Under the pieces are notes generated by a model. That model did not search any database. It saw nothing but the letters and a program-made list of their open reading frames with translations, and was not told where the DNA came from. The position numbers and the translations under genes were made by a program. This document shows, piece by piece, positions 44,005 to 53,726 of a stretch of 56,940 bases of DNA. This DNA comes from CAYOLL01 sp964404765 [NCBI: uncultured Gemmatimonadota bacterium] (GTDB lineage Bacteria; 4572-55): contig CAYOLL010000020.1 in NCBI GenBank assembly GCA_964404765.1, forward strand, positions 1 to 56,940. Reading direction: 5' to 3'. How positions within the stretch are numbered: position 1 is the stretch's first letter; each line of letters starts with the position of its first letter.

Positions 44005-44919
44005 TCAATCGCGATTGCTTAGAAATTTCATGTTGATTGTAGAGACAATCAGCGTTATAATCAGCAGTACGTAGGAAATGGCCGCAGCGTAGCCGTATCG
44101 TGCGCTTTCAAAGGTTCGATATAAGTAATAACCGGATAGGTTGGTAGCCCCAAGCGCTTGGTCGCGGACACTGTAATAAGGGCCGCCGGCGGTCATTGCA
44201 TAGATTTCGGCAAAGGCGTTGAGCGCACTGATAATTCCGATAACCGAGAGAAATAAAATAATGGGTTTAACCAACGGGATGGTAATCAGAATAGTCTGTT
44301 GCCAACGGGATGCGCCATCAATATTGGCTGCTTCATAAATGGATTCGGAAATATTCTGGATCGCCGCCAAAAAAAGAATCATGCCAAAGCCGGCGCTTTT
44401 TAAAACCATGGCCAAAACAACGGCAGGCATTGCGGTATAAGGGCTACCTAAAAAACCGGTGTTGGAGAATGCGGTAATGCCGATTCGGCTTAGTAAATGA
44501 TCCAGCGGACCATTCGGCATATAAATGAATATCCAAATAATGCCGATAACCAAAGTGTCCAACACATTTGGCATGAAATAGGCGGTGCGGAAAAAGCTTT
44601 TGCCGGGAAGTTTATTGTGCAACAGCATCGCTAAGGTAAACGAAACGGCGATATTCAACGGAATAAATAAGATTCCGTAATAAAATGTCATGGCGATAGA
44701 CCACCAAAATTGCGTATCATCAAGCAACTTTACATAATTTTCTAAGCCAACAAACTTCATGCCACCAAACATATCATAATAGTCGACAACTTTATGAAAG
44801 CTTAAGTAAAATGAATAAAAAACCGGATAAGCCATAAATATCAGGAAAACGATCATGAATGGGGCTATGAAAAGATAAGCGCTTAAAGATGACGTGCTTT
44901 TTAGATTTGTCATAGCCAT
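44005..44919 (-). CDS. Carbohydrate ABC transporter permease, MalF/UgpA type
   Basis: This ~305-aa inner-membrane permease has six helices, 'AYLFIAPFMIVFLIFMAYPVFYSFYLSF' at the N-terminus and the EAA loop 'IYEAANIDGASRWQQTILITIPLVKP' near the C-terminus, typical of the MalF-like half of CUT1 sugar importers. The start at 44919 (or 44913) follows a GAAGGAAA motif; an in-frame ATG at 44967 is less likely. The matching MalG-like half is not adjacent but at 7555-8415 on the opposite strand. No binding protein or MsmX-type ATPase is nearby. Confidence 0.9.
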   Translation of the reverse strand: MAMTNLKSTSSLSAYLFIAPFMIVFLIFMAYPVFYSFYLSFHKVVDYYDMFGGMKFVGLENYVKLLDDTQFWWSIAMTFYYGILFIPLNIAVSFTLAMLLHNKLPGKSFFRTAYFMPNVLDTLVIGIIWIFIYMPNGPLDHLLSRIGITAFSNTGFLGSPYTAMPAVVLAMVLKSAGFGMILFLAAIQNISESIYEAANIDGASRWQQTILITIPLVKPIILFLSVIGIISALNAFAEIYAMTAGGPYYSVRDQALGATNLSGYYLYRTFESARYGYAAAISYVLLIITLIVSTINMKFLSNRD

Positions 44920-45057
44920 TGGCAGGTTTCCTTCGCGGTAAAATTCTGGTGCTGATCGAGGTAGCAAAAGTGCGGTTACTTGAGCGCGTTTGAAGCTAAT
45001 AATTCAGCTCATATTTGTCAAGATAAAATCCATTTTCAATATCAGGTATAACTGATT

Positions 45058-47373
45058 ATGCGGCTATGTACTTATGCCATTATCCAATACAAGCTAACAA
45101 CGCTGCTTTTAATTTTGATGGCGCAGCCTTTGTTCGCGCAGGAAACATGGATTCCGCTTGGAGCCAGGCCGATTGCTTTGGGCAGTGCGTTTATTGCCCC
45201 GCCGGTGGGTTGGGCGGATTTACGCTGGAATCCGGCGAGCATTGCTACCAATCGCAATTATCATATTCAAACCGATTATGTCGACTTGTATCGGTCGGGA
45301 ACGAACTATTACAACTTAAACTTTATCGCCCCGCTGACCAATCAATATGTCAGCTATGGAGTTGGCTGGGCCAGGCTCGCTTTTAGCGAGGAATCCGTCG
45401 ATTATAGTGAAGATGAGTTTAATATTACGCTGGCTAACAATATCGGCCTGGGGCAAAAGTTTTCGGACCGCCTGGGGGCAGCGATTAGTATGAAATTGAT
45501 TCGCGCCGGTTTTGGGGATGCCAATTTTGAAAATCATACGGCTTTTGGGATAGGTTTTAATGCCGGATTGCTGTTTAATGTTTCCTCGCAATTTACGCTT
45601 GGATTGCGCGCCGATAATTTGATTGACACTTATTTGCGCTATGACGCCAGCCGTTCCTATCAGCTTTTTCAGCGTAACCTTGCTGTAGGAGCCCGCATCA
45701 CATTTTTCAGCAATTGGCAGTTGTACCTGTCCTATAATCCACGGGAGGTTCACTCCGGCCTGGAATTGAGCTATAATCCCTGGTTGCAACTGCGAGTCGG
45801 TGTGCAGAAAGACCTCAAATATTGGGATGAGTACTTGTTGTCCGGCGGATTCGGCCTTAAATATCGCCAGTTCCAGTTGGATTATGCTTATACCTATCAT
45901 CCCGTTTTGCCGGAAAATCATTATCTGTCTCTGGCCATCAATATTGAAAAAAACTACTCGCCGATTCGGATCGAGATTGTTCAGCTTAACGAAATATTTC
46001 CCGTTCTGTACAAAAGTTATGCCACCGAGCCTATTGGTTTTGCCCGCATCACCAATGTGGGTCAGCTTCCTTGTCGAATTGGAGTTCTTGCGATGCTGCC
46101 GCCGTACACTGATGACGAAGAGGACGTTTATCAAACCGTTGAGTTTGGACCCAACGAATCACGTAATTTGCCCTTGTATTTTCAAGGTTTGAATAACATT
46201 CTAACTGTTCAGGAAGACCGTCCAATTGGCGTGCAGATTAAAGCGCAAAGCGCCTGCGGCCCGGCTCCCCCAAAAGTTGTTAAAGCCGAAACAATGCTCT
46301 ATCAACGCAATGCCATTATTTGGGACGATCCGCAAAAAATTGCCGCCTTTATCTTTCCGGCATCGGAAGTGATTGATAAGTTTGTCCGTGAAACCCTGCG
46401 TAATTTTAAAGATAATATTCCGATGTACTTGCCTGAGCTGCTGGCAAGCGCCGTTCAAATTTTTGATGCTTTGGGTGAGTTGCATTTTCAATATAAGCCC
46501 GATGCCAATCATCCTTATGCGGTTACCAGAGCCAGTCAGGATATGATTGATACTGTTCAGGACCCAACCGAAACACTGTCGCGGCGCAGCGGAGATTGTG
46601 ACGATCTGGTGGTTTTGTATGCTGCCTGCCTGGAAAATATGGGCATTCAAACTGCGATTGTTGATGCGCCCGGACATCTTTTTTTAATGCTGCGGTTGGA
46701 TAAGGAGACGCCGCCGGCCCTGGCGGAATTGATCGGATTTTACTGGCAGAATGAACTATGGTGTCCGCTGGAGGTAACGCTTATTTCCCGCCCCTGGTTT
46801 GAGGCCAATCAATCCGGTCGGCAGCAGCTTATTCTGAATCCAGGCGCGTTTCATATTTTTACCCTGGCCGATGCCTGGCGAAAATATCCAGCGGTTCTTT
46901 TTCCGCCAACGGTCAGCGTTTTGACCACCAGCGCCGAAAAAGATTTACTCACGCGCGATTATCAGACAATTTATAGCGAGCTGTATGCCGCTGTGAAAAA
47001 AAGCGCCAAAATCCAGGCCGGCGAGGATTCGATCAGCGTGCTCAGTCATGCCTTTGCCGTGCATGGCCTATATGCCGACGCCGCCGGCGAATTGGAACGC
47101 GGCTTACAGCAAAATGCAATGTCTGTCGGTTATTTAAACAATTTGGGCAATGTTTACGCTATGCGCGGCGATTATAAACAAGCCTTGCATTATTTTGAAA
47201 AGGCCATATCTTTTGCGCCCGGAGACGGCGAACTATACCTGAATATGGCCGTTTCTTTATTTAAATTGAATCGGCTGGAAGACGCGCGTAAAGCATATCA
47301 AAAGGCGCTGACATTGAATCCTGGAATCCGGCTGGACCCAATGCTGGAAAGTCTGGAAAAACAGCAAAAATAA
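45058..47373 (+). CDS. PorV/OMPP1-like outer-membrane barrel fused to transglutaminase-like and TPR domains
   Basis: This 771-aa protein has a signal peptide ending ...PLFAQ. A PorV/UPF0164-type beta-barrel (~30-310) follows, with 'GARPIALGSAFIAPPVGWADLRWNPASIA'. An Ig-like region spans ~310-400, then a transglutaminase/cysteine-protease-like domain around 500-560 (RRSGDCDDLVVLYAACLENMGIQTAIVDAPGHLFLML: Cys, then His). The C-terminus holds two or three TPRs (~690-760; 'YLNNLGNVYAMRGDYKQALHYFEKAISFAPGD'). The barrel should place it in the outer membrane, with the transglutaminase and TPR parts on one face. Function is unknown. It may be co-transcribed with rsgA, 46 nt downstream. Confidence 0.82.
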   Translation: MRLCTYAIIQYKLTTLLLILMAQPLFAQETWIPLGARPIALGSAFIAPPVGWADLRWNPASIATNRNYHIQTDYVDLYRSGTNYYNLNFIAPLTNQYVSYGVGWARLAFSEESVDYSEDEFNITLANNIGLGQKFSDRLGAAISMKLIRAGFGDANFENHTAFGIGFNAGLLFNVSSQFTLGLRADNLIDTYLRYDASRSYQLFQRNLAVGARITFFSNWQLYLSYNPREVHSGLELSYNPWLQLRVGVQKDLKYWDEYLLSGGFGLKYRQFQLDYAYTYHPVLPENHYLSLAINIEKNYSPIRIEIVQLNEIFPVLYKSYATEPIGFARITNVGQLPCRIGVLAMLPPYTDDEEDVYQTVEFGPNESRNLPLYFQGLNNILTVQEDRPIGVQIKAQSACGPAPPKVVKAETMLYQRNAIIWDDPQKIAAFIFPASEVIDKFVRETLRNFKDNIPMYLPELLASAVQIFDALGELHFQYKPDANHPYAVTRASQDMIDTVQDPTETLSRRSGDCDDLVVLYAACLENMGIQTAIVDAPGHLFLMLRLDKETPPALAELIGFYWQNELWCPLEVTLISRPWFEANQSGRQQLILNPGAFHIFTLADAWRKYPAVLFPPTVSVLTTSAEKDLLTRDYQTIYSELYAAVKKSAKIQAGEDSISVLSHAFAVHGLYADAAGELERGLQQNAMSVGYLNNLGNVYAMRGDYKQALHYFEKAISFAPGDGELYLNMAVSLFKLNRLEDARKAYQKALTLNPGIRLDPMLESLEKQQK

Positions 47374-47419
47374 TGACGGAATAACAAAATTTGCTACTCC
47401 ATTTAGAATAGGTTGTCGA

Positions 47420-48352
47420 ATGATTGAAGAAGAGTTAATTACCGGACGCATTATCCGCAGCCATGGCAATGAATATCATGTTGCGACACCACAGGGACAA
47501 TATGTTTGCAAGCTGCGCGGCAAATTTCGGCTGGCCGACGAAAATATAGCAAATCCGGTGGCAGTCGGCGATGAAGTGCGCTTTTCGCTTTGGCGTGAAG
47601 AAGGGATGATTGAGGAAATTTTGCCGCGCCGCAGCAAACTTTCGCGATTGTTGCCGGGTAAACGTCTGACCGAAATTGAGCATATACTGGTTGCCAATGT
47701 CGATCAGGTTATTTTGATTACGGCCACCCGACAACCGGCCTTTAAAATCGGCATGGTTGATCGTTTTTTGCTGGCGGCGGAAAGGCAGCGATTGCCGGCG
47801 CTAATTTGTATTAATAAAATCGATATGCGTGACACCAGTGAATTTGCGCCCATTGCCGAGATGTACAGCACATTAGGTTATCCGACATTCTTGACCAGCG
47901 CCAAAACCCAGGCAGGTATTGATGATTTTGCGGCAATGTTAAAGGGAAAAGTATCGGTGTTTACCGGCCATTCCGGCGTTGGAAAAACATCTATTCTGAA
48001 TACGGTCGAGACCGGGTTAGGTCTGCGTATCGGACGCGTCAGCGAAAAGACCAACAAAGGCCGGCACACCACGACCCACTCGGAGCTGTTCCCGCTTTCC
48101 GGCGGTGGATTTGTGGCCGACACGCCCGGCTTTCGTGAATTTGGCTTGCTGGCCATTGAAGCCGCGGATTTGCCCGGCTTATTCCCGGAGTTTTCCCACT
48201 ACCTGGGCGAGTGCCAATTCCACAATTGCCGCCATCTGGCCGAGCCCGGTTGCGCGATCAAAGCCGGATTGGAAAAAGGTAAAATCTATTCATCACGCTA
48301 CGAAAGCTATTGCAAGATTCAAGAAGAAATGATGTCTAAACCAAAATATTAA
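47420..48352 (+). CDS. rsgA: Ribosome small-subunit-dependent GTPase A
   Basis: This circularly permuted GTPase aids 30S maturation. An N-terminal OB fold (~10-70) is followed by permuted G motifs: NKID (G4) before 'TGHSGVGKTSILN' (G1) and 'DTPGFREFG' (G3). The C-terminal zinc finger is 'CQFHNCRHLAEPGCAI'. At 310 aa it is full length. pyrG starts 31 nt later and the barrel protein lies upstream on the same strand. Confidence 0.95.
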   Translation: MIEEELITGRIIRSHGNEYHVATPQGQYVCKLRGKFRLADENIANPVAVGDEVRFSLWREEGMIEEILPRRSKLSRLLPGKRLTEIEHILVANVDQVILITATRQPAFKIGMVDRFLLAAERQRLPALICINKIDMRDTSEFAPIAEMYSTLGYPTFLTSAKTQAGIDDFAAMLKGKVSVFTGHSGVGKTSILNTVETGLGLRIGRVSEKTNKGRHTTTHSELFPLSGGGFVADTPGFREFGLLAIEAADLPGLFPEFSHYLGECQFHNCRHLAEPGCAIKAGLEKGKIYSSRYESYCKIQEEMMSKPKY

Positions 48353-48380
48353 GCAATGGACAATGAACAATGGGCGCTGA

Positions 48381-50012
<1,632 letters not shown>

Positions 50013-50167
50013 GATGCAAATTTTTCGCCCTTAGCATACGGAAGTACGGCAACCCTACCCCAAGTTCCGCGCTGTAGCACTCGGATCCTTATTTCATGCG
50101 GATCGGATCCGGCAGGCACTACAGAAGTAGTTGCAAATTTCTAATTTTCGACTACCATCTTCGTGAC

Positions 50168-50354
50168 GGGCAGCGAGAATGAGGCTGAACTTGTCGATGG
50201 GCTGTCGTCGTACGCCCGGCAGTTTCTCGGCCTGATGGAAAAGCCGGATGTGGACTATATCGAAGGGCTGTCCCCGGCCATTTCCAGCGAGCAGAAGACG
50301 ACCTGCCGCAACCCGCACTCCACGGTCGGCACGGTGACGGAGATTGGAGATTTA
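50168..50354 (+). pseudogene. uvrA: uvrA 5' fragment F1
   Basis: GGGCAGCG (50168), then, after a degenerate CTGA-ACTTGTCGATGGG insert (50185-50201), uvrA codons for '[45 protein letters not shown]'. In uvrA numbering (ATG of F6 = 1) this is about nt 155-320. It has no start codon of its own but stays open from a GTG at 50163. It cannot make a working UvrA. Confidence 0.85.
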
Positions 50355-50367
50355 AGTTTCTGAAACT

Positions 50368-50772
50368 TCACAAATAAATGCGGCAAAAGGTCTCTGCATC
50401 CAAAATCCGGAACGGTAAAAGGTTGACGGCTTTCAAAAAATCACGATTCTGCGAGATGAGGAGTTCAATCTGCTTCCATTCACAATACGCGCCAATGTAG
50501 GCGTCGCCTTTCTTCAGGCCAAATTGCCGATAGCAATCCAAATATATCTGGGGTGGGTCTTGCATGTCCAAACGCGTTGAAGGCGCTGAGCGAATGATTC
50601 GGTAAAATTCCTTCAAATCGAGCGGATTCAAGTTGCGCCGAACTTCACGTTCCACTTGCAAGGCCACCCACACCTCAAACTGGTTCAAGTGGTCAAGAAT
50701 TTTGCTGACATAAGGGTCATCATCGGCAATGCCAAAAATAAAGACATTCGTATCCAGACTAATTCGCTTCAT
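50368..50772 (-). CDS. PIN-domain ribonuclease toxin (VapC-like)
   Basis: This 134-aa PIN-fold protein has an N-terminal 'SLDTNVFIF' with the first catalytic Asp, an acidic residue in 'EREVRRNL', and 'KKGDAYIGAYCEWKQIELLISQNRDFL' giving the later Asp residues. It is probably an RNase toxin. It overlaps by 14 nt the upstream minus-strand antitoxin candidate (50759-51079), forming a two-gene module. The module is the only one in the array on the minus strand, facing uvrA fragment F1. Confidence 0.82.
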   Translation of the reverse strand: MKRISLDTNVFIFGIADDDPYVSKILDHLNQFEVWVALQVEREVRRNLNPLDLKEFYRIIRSAPSTRLDMQDPPQIYLDCYRQFGLKKGDAYIGAYCEWKQIELLISQNRDFLKAVNLLPFRILDAETFCRIYL

Positions 50773-51079
50773 AACCCATTTCTCGCCGTGTCTGTAAAAT
50801 TTCCTGTCGTATTTTTTCCATATCGCTATAATCCATTTCTTCTCGCTGCCGACGCAGCTCAGCTAAAATCTGTTCCTTTGTCATTCCCTTAAATGGATTA
50901 TACGTGGCAAACGACCGGCGAATTTTATCCCAATCGCGTTTAAGATTCGCTTTACGCGGGTGTTTTGGGGGACGGGTCACTTTGATCGTCAGTTGCTCGC
51001 CTTTGACCAGATGCGGGTCAAAGATATCCAAATGCAGCTTCCCGTCTTCGACAACTTCTGCTTTGTAAGTAAAGGCCAT
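50759..51079 (-). CDS. Putative antitoxin of the PIN-domain toxin
   Basis: This 106-aa protein has an N-terminal beta-rich half ('YKAEVVEDGKLHLDIFDPHLVKGEQLTIKV'), then a charged helical tail ('EILAELRRQREEMDYSDMEKIRQEILQTRREMGYEAN') that could wrap the toxin. Gene order (antitoxin first), the 14-nt overlap with the PIN gene and GGAG upstream of the ATG support the role. I do not recognise a named antitoxin family with confidence. Confidence 0.68.
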   Translation of the reverse strand: MAFTYKAEVVEDGKLHLDIFDPHLVKGEQLTIKVTRPPKHPRKANLKRDWDKIRRSFATYNPFKGMTKEQILAELRRQREEMDYSDMEKIRQEILQTRREMGYEAN

Positions 51080-51161
51080 TTTTTACGCTCCTTTCAAGAG
51101 GTTACAAAAGATTTCTGCTTGAATGATAACGCTCCATTGCGCATATTGCAAGCCCATTTTT

Positions 51162-51414
51162 GTCAAGGGCGCGCGGGGGCACAATCTCAAGAATATTGAC
51201 GTGGAGATTCCGCGGGACAAGCTGGTGGTCATTACCGGGCTGAGCGGGTCGGGCAAGTCGTCGCTGGCCTTTGCTACGATCTATGCCGAGGGGCAGCGGC
51301 GCTATGTGGAATCGCTGTCGTCGTATGCCCGGCAGTTTCTCGGGCAGATGGAAAAGCCGGACGTGGACTACATCGAAGGACAATTATCTGCGGCTGTTTG
51401 CCCGCATCGACACT
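51162..51414 (+). pseudogene. uvrA: uvrA 5' fragment F2, internally deleted
   Basis: Runs from uvrA nt ~22 (GTCAAGGGCGCGCGGG) through the Walker A codons (GLSGSGKSS) to 'DVDYIEG', then jumps about 72 nt to ATTATCTGCGGCTG...TTTGCCCG (nt ~322-355) out of frame, with one codon missing. The fused frame is open from 51123 to 51431 but ends in non-UvrA sequence. It has an Asp-to-Ala change (FATIYAEG) and GGGGGC in place of GGGAGC. Confidence 0.88.
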
Positions 51415-51535
51415 ACCCCCCGTATGACTGATAATTTTTCTTGCAAAAATTCACCAATTGACTAAATTTGAAGTAGAAATTGCGTTCGTTTTATATGAAG
51501 CGGTATACACTTTTCAAAGCCTTGAAGGAACCAAT

Positions 51536-51799
51536 ATGATTGCAACAATAGACAAGTCCGGCAAATTGCAAATCCCCAAACCCATTCGACAGCGGTTTGG
51601 CATTACCCCGCAAACACGGCTGAACATCGAAGAATTTTCGGGTCAAATTGTCATCAAAATTATGCCGTCAGTCTCTCAATTGGTTAATAAAGACGGCGTG
51701 CTGGTTTTTTGCGGCCAATGCAGAACCGATCTGCAAGAAATGCTGGCTCAAGATCGGCAGGAGCGATTGACCAAATTGTCTTTTTGGGAGGCCAAATGA
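51536..51799 (+). CDS. AbrB/SpoVT-type antitoxin (VapB-like)
   Basis: This 87-aa antitoxin has an N-terminal swapped-hairpin domain 'IDKSGKLQIPKPIRQRFGITPQTRLNIEE', a clear AbrB/MazE fold that should bind the operator DNA, and a C-terminal toxin-binding tail. The start at 51536 is set by AAGGA 7 nt upstream; the open frame extends to 51458 without support. The stop overlaps the toxin start as ATGA (51796-51799), so the pair is translationally coupled. Confidence 0.85.
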   Translation: MIATIDKSGKLQIPKPIRQRFGITPQTRLNIEEFSGQIVIKIMPSVSQLVNKDGVLVFCGQCRTDLQEMLAQDRQERLTKLSFWEAK

Positions 51800-52227
51800 G
51801 GCTTCTGTTTGATACGTCCGTGCTCATTGCGGCTATTGTGGAAGCGCATCCGGCTCACGCAATTGCATTGCCTTGGCTGCAGAAAGCCAAACGCAAGGAA
51901 GTTGAATTTGTTGTCGCTGCACATTCCTTGCTGGAAGTTTACAGCGTACTGACTCGCGCGCCTTTTGATCCGCCGATTTCTGCGCCCATCGCCGGGCAAC
52001 TGATCGAAACCAATATCAAACAGTGCGCTCAAATTACTGCTCTAACCGCTGCCGAATACGGAAAGTTGATTGACGATCTCATTCAGGCCGGGCATATCGG
52101 CGGCATCGTTTATGATGCACTTATTGTTCGATGTGCGGAAAAAGCCAAAGTAGATCAGATTATCACGCTCAATCCCAAAGATTTTCAACGCTTGTGGCCA
52201 AAGGATAAAATTGTCAAACCGCAGTAG
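51796..52227 (+). CDS. VapC-type PIN-domain toxin
   Basis: This 143-aa PIN RNase has 'RLLFDTSVLIAAIVEAHPAH' with the first Asp, 'LLEVYSVLTR' with the catalytic Glu, 'GGIVYDALIVRCAEKAKVDQIITLNPKDFQRL' with the later Asp, and N-P-K-D-F. The start is the ATG overlapping the antitoxin stop. An intrinsic terminator and then a new uvrA start (F3) follow. It is the best-preserved VapBC module of the array. Confidence 0.9.
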   Translation: MRLLFDTSVLIAAIVEAHPAHAIALPWLQKAKRKEVEFVVAAHSLLEVYSVLTRAPFDPPISAPIAGQLIETNIKQCAQITALTAAEYGKLIDDLIQAGHIGGIVYDALIVRCAEKAKVDQIITLNPKDFQRLWPKDKIVKPQ

Positions 52228-52261
52228 GTCGCAAAGCACAAAAGCCATCATCGCATAACCA

Positions 52262-52289
52262 AAACCCGGTCTCATCCGCCGGGTTTTTT
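52262..52289 (+). terminator. Intrinsic terminator between VapBC cassette and uvrA fragment F3
   Basis: AACCCGG pairs with CCGGGTT, followed by a run of T (to 52289). It ends just 23 nt before the F3 start codon, insulating the uvrA fragment from VapBC read-through. Confidence 0.8.
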
Positions 52290-52311
52290 CATCTATACCG
52301 GAGAAATTTGT

Positions 52312-52581
52312 ATGTCCAAAAACAAACTCATCGTCAAGGGCGCGCGGGAGCACAATCTCAAAAATATTGACGTGGAGATTCCGCGGGATAAGCTGGTGAT
52401 CATTACCGGGCTGAGCGGGTCGGGCAAGTCGTCGCTGGCGTTTGATACCATCTATGCCGAGGGGCAGCGGCGCTATGTGGAGTCGCTGTCGTCGTATGCC
52501 CGGCAGTTTCTCGGCCAGATGGAAAAGCCGGACGTGGATTATATCGAAGGGCTGTCCCCGGCCATTTCCATTGAGCAGAAG
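52312..52581 (+). pseudogene. uvrA: uvrA 5' fragment F3, with intact start
   Basis: Starts at a real ATG with GGAG upstream and a leader (ATCTATACCGGAG) resembling that of F6. It encodes UvrA residues 1-90, including the Walker A motif GLSGSGKS, and ends at 'ISIEQK'. The frame then runs 9 codons into unrelated sequence and stops (52611). It carries GATAAG and GATACC wobble variants shared with F4. It could yield a ~99-aa P-loop peptide but not UvrA. Confidence 0.92.
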
Positions 52582-52667
52582 GCAATCAAAAATTTACTTG
52601 AAAACCGATAGCAAATGTCTTACTTTAGCAATGCACGCAACCAACACGATATGGAAAGACAACGACC

Positions 52668-52960
52668 TTGAAACCCTTGCAAATTCGCTTTTACATTGAC
52701 CCCGAAACCGACTTACCGCACATTTACAATCATGATGTGGACGAGCAAGAAGTTGAGGATGTGTTGGCCAACCCGGGCGAAGATCGTCACGGCATCAAAG
52801 AAACTCGGGTCGCGATTGGCCAGACACGGGCCGGACGCTATTTGCGGGTGATTTTTATGTGCCGGACTCCGAACCGAGCACCGTGTTTGTGATTACGGCC
52901 TACGAACTAACTGGAAAACCGTTAACCGCCTATCGGCGAAGGCGACGCAAGCGAGGTTAA
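52668..52960 (+). pseudogene. DUF4258-like putative toxin, frameshifted
   Basis: From a TTG at 52668 the frame reads 'LQIRFYIDPETDLPHIYNHDVDEQEVEDVL' and 'VAIGQTRAGRYLRVIF'. The rest, 'YVPDSEPSTVFVITAYELTGKPLTAYRRRRRKRG', continues in another frame from 52856 to the stop at 52960. Restoring one T in the T-run at ~52852-52856 joins them. The whole would be a ~97-aa BrnT/DUF4258-like toxin. It is either a true frameshift or a homopolymer sequencing error. The partner gene begins 2 nt downstream. Confidence 0.7.
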
Positions 52961-52961
52961 T

Positions 52962-53180
52962 ATGAAGAAATCCAAGAAAAATAAGTTTCCCCCTGGCTGG
53001 GACGAAGCAAAAGTGCGGCAGGTTTTGGCTTATTATGAGGCAATGACCGACGAAGAAGCTATGGCTGAAGACGAAGCCGCCTTTGAAGAACCGACTCGGA
53101 CCATCATGCAAATACCCATCGAGTTGATTCCGGCGGTACGGGAATTAATTGCCAAATATCAAATCGCGTATGCGCATTGA
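52962..53180 (+). CDS. Small antitoxin-like partner of the DUF4258-like gene
   Basis: This 72-aa acidic protein, '[42 protein letters not shown]...[17 protein letters not shown]', is of a kind I know as the usual downstream neighbour of DUF4258-like genes. Gene order, a 1-nt gap and the charge fit an antitoxin. GAGG lies about 6 nt upstream. It is followed by terminator 53208-53235 and fragment F4. Confidence 0.65.
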   Translation: MKKSKKNKFPPGWDEAKVRQVLAYYEAMTDEEAMAEDEAAFEEPTRTIMQIPIELIPAVRELIAKYQIAYAH

Positions 53181-53207
53181 ACTGGCGGCACTGGGGAAGA
53201 TTTCGAG

Positions 53208-53235
53208 AAAGGCGATTCTTTGTGAATCGCTTTTT
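53208..53235 (+). terminator. Intrinsic terminator before uvrA fragment F4
   Basis: GCGATTC-TTTGT-GAATCGC followed by TTTTT. Its sequence (AAAGGCG-TTCTTT--GAATCGC-TTTTTG-ATTTT pattern) is clearly related to the terminator preceding F6 at 54233-54262, so terminator and uvrA 5' end seem to have been copied together. Confidence 0.82.
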
Positions 53236-53252
53236 GTATTTTGTGGAGGATG

Positions 53253-53522
53253 AGATTCCGCGGGATAAGCTGGTGATCATTACCGGGCTGAGCGGGTCGG
53301 GCAAGTCGTCGCTGGCGTTTGATACCATCTATGCCGAGGGGCAGCGGCGCTATGTGGTAAGACTGTCCTGAGCTTGCCGAAGGGCTGTCATCATACGCCC
53401 GGCAGTTTTTGGGACAGATGGAAAAACCGGACGTGGACTACATCGAAGGGCTGTCCCCGGCCATCTCCATCGAGCAGAAGACGACCCACCGCAACCCGCG
53501 CTCCACGGTCGGCACAGTGACG
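53253..53522 (+). pseudogene. uvrA: uvrA 5' fragment F4 with small repeat insertion
   Basis: Begins at uvrA nt ~65 (ATTCCGCGGG; a GTGGAG lies just before) and runs through the Walker A codons. It is interrupted after CGCTATGTGG by TAAGACTGTCCTGAGCTTGCCGAAGGG (written here in two parts: TAAGACTG plus TCCTGAGCTTGCCGAAGGG), then resumes at CTGTCATCATACGCC to GTCGGCACAGTGACG (nt ~312). The insert brings a stop codon into the frame. Its 3' end is fused in frame to F5. Confidence 0.88.
53367..53384. repeat. CCTTCGGC...CTCAGG small repeat in F4
   Basis: CCTGAGCTTGCCGAAGGG, inserted at uvrA nt ~180. A degenerate version sits at the corresponding place in F1 (50185-50201). Confidence 0.65.
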
Positions 53523-53524
53523 CC

Positions 53525-53622
53525 CCAAAACAAACTCATCGTCAAAGGCCCTTCGACGCGGCTCAGGGTAAACTCGGAGCACAATCTCAAGAATATTGAC
53601 GTGGAGATTCCGCGGGATAAGC
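53525..53622 (+). pseudogene. uvrA: uvrA 5' fragment F5, fused head-to-tail to F4
   Basis: Restarts at uvrA nt ~6 (CCAAAACAAACTCATCGTC) directly after F4's nt ~312 without spacer, and in frame (…[13 protein letters not shown]…). It contains another small repeat, CCCTTCGACGCGGCTCAGGG (53549-53568), in place of GCGCGG, then continues to CCGCGGGATAAGC (nt ~82), where it breaks off. The F4-F5 frame stays open from 53409 to 53684. Confidence 0.85.
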
Positions 53623-53726
53623 CGGTCGGGCATGTTGACCGTATTTTGTCCTTGAAAATAATCGCTGAAAGCTATAATTTGTAGACTGCTTTGACGCAAG
53701 CCACAATCTTACCACGGAGGTGTGCC

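Noticed and set aside
45316-46134. A 272-codon - strand open frame
   Set aside because: It is a shadow of the barrel domain of the PorV-like protein and lacks a ribosome-binding site and family features.
52312-52611. F3 or F6 as functional uvrA genes
   Set aside because: Only the first ~90-120 of about 940 codons are present. The zinc modules, signature motif and second ATPase domain are missing.
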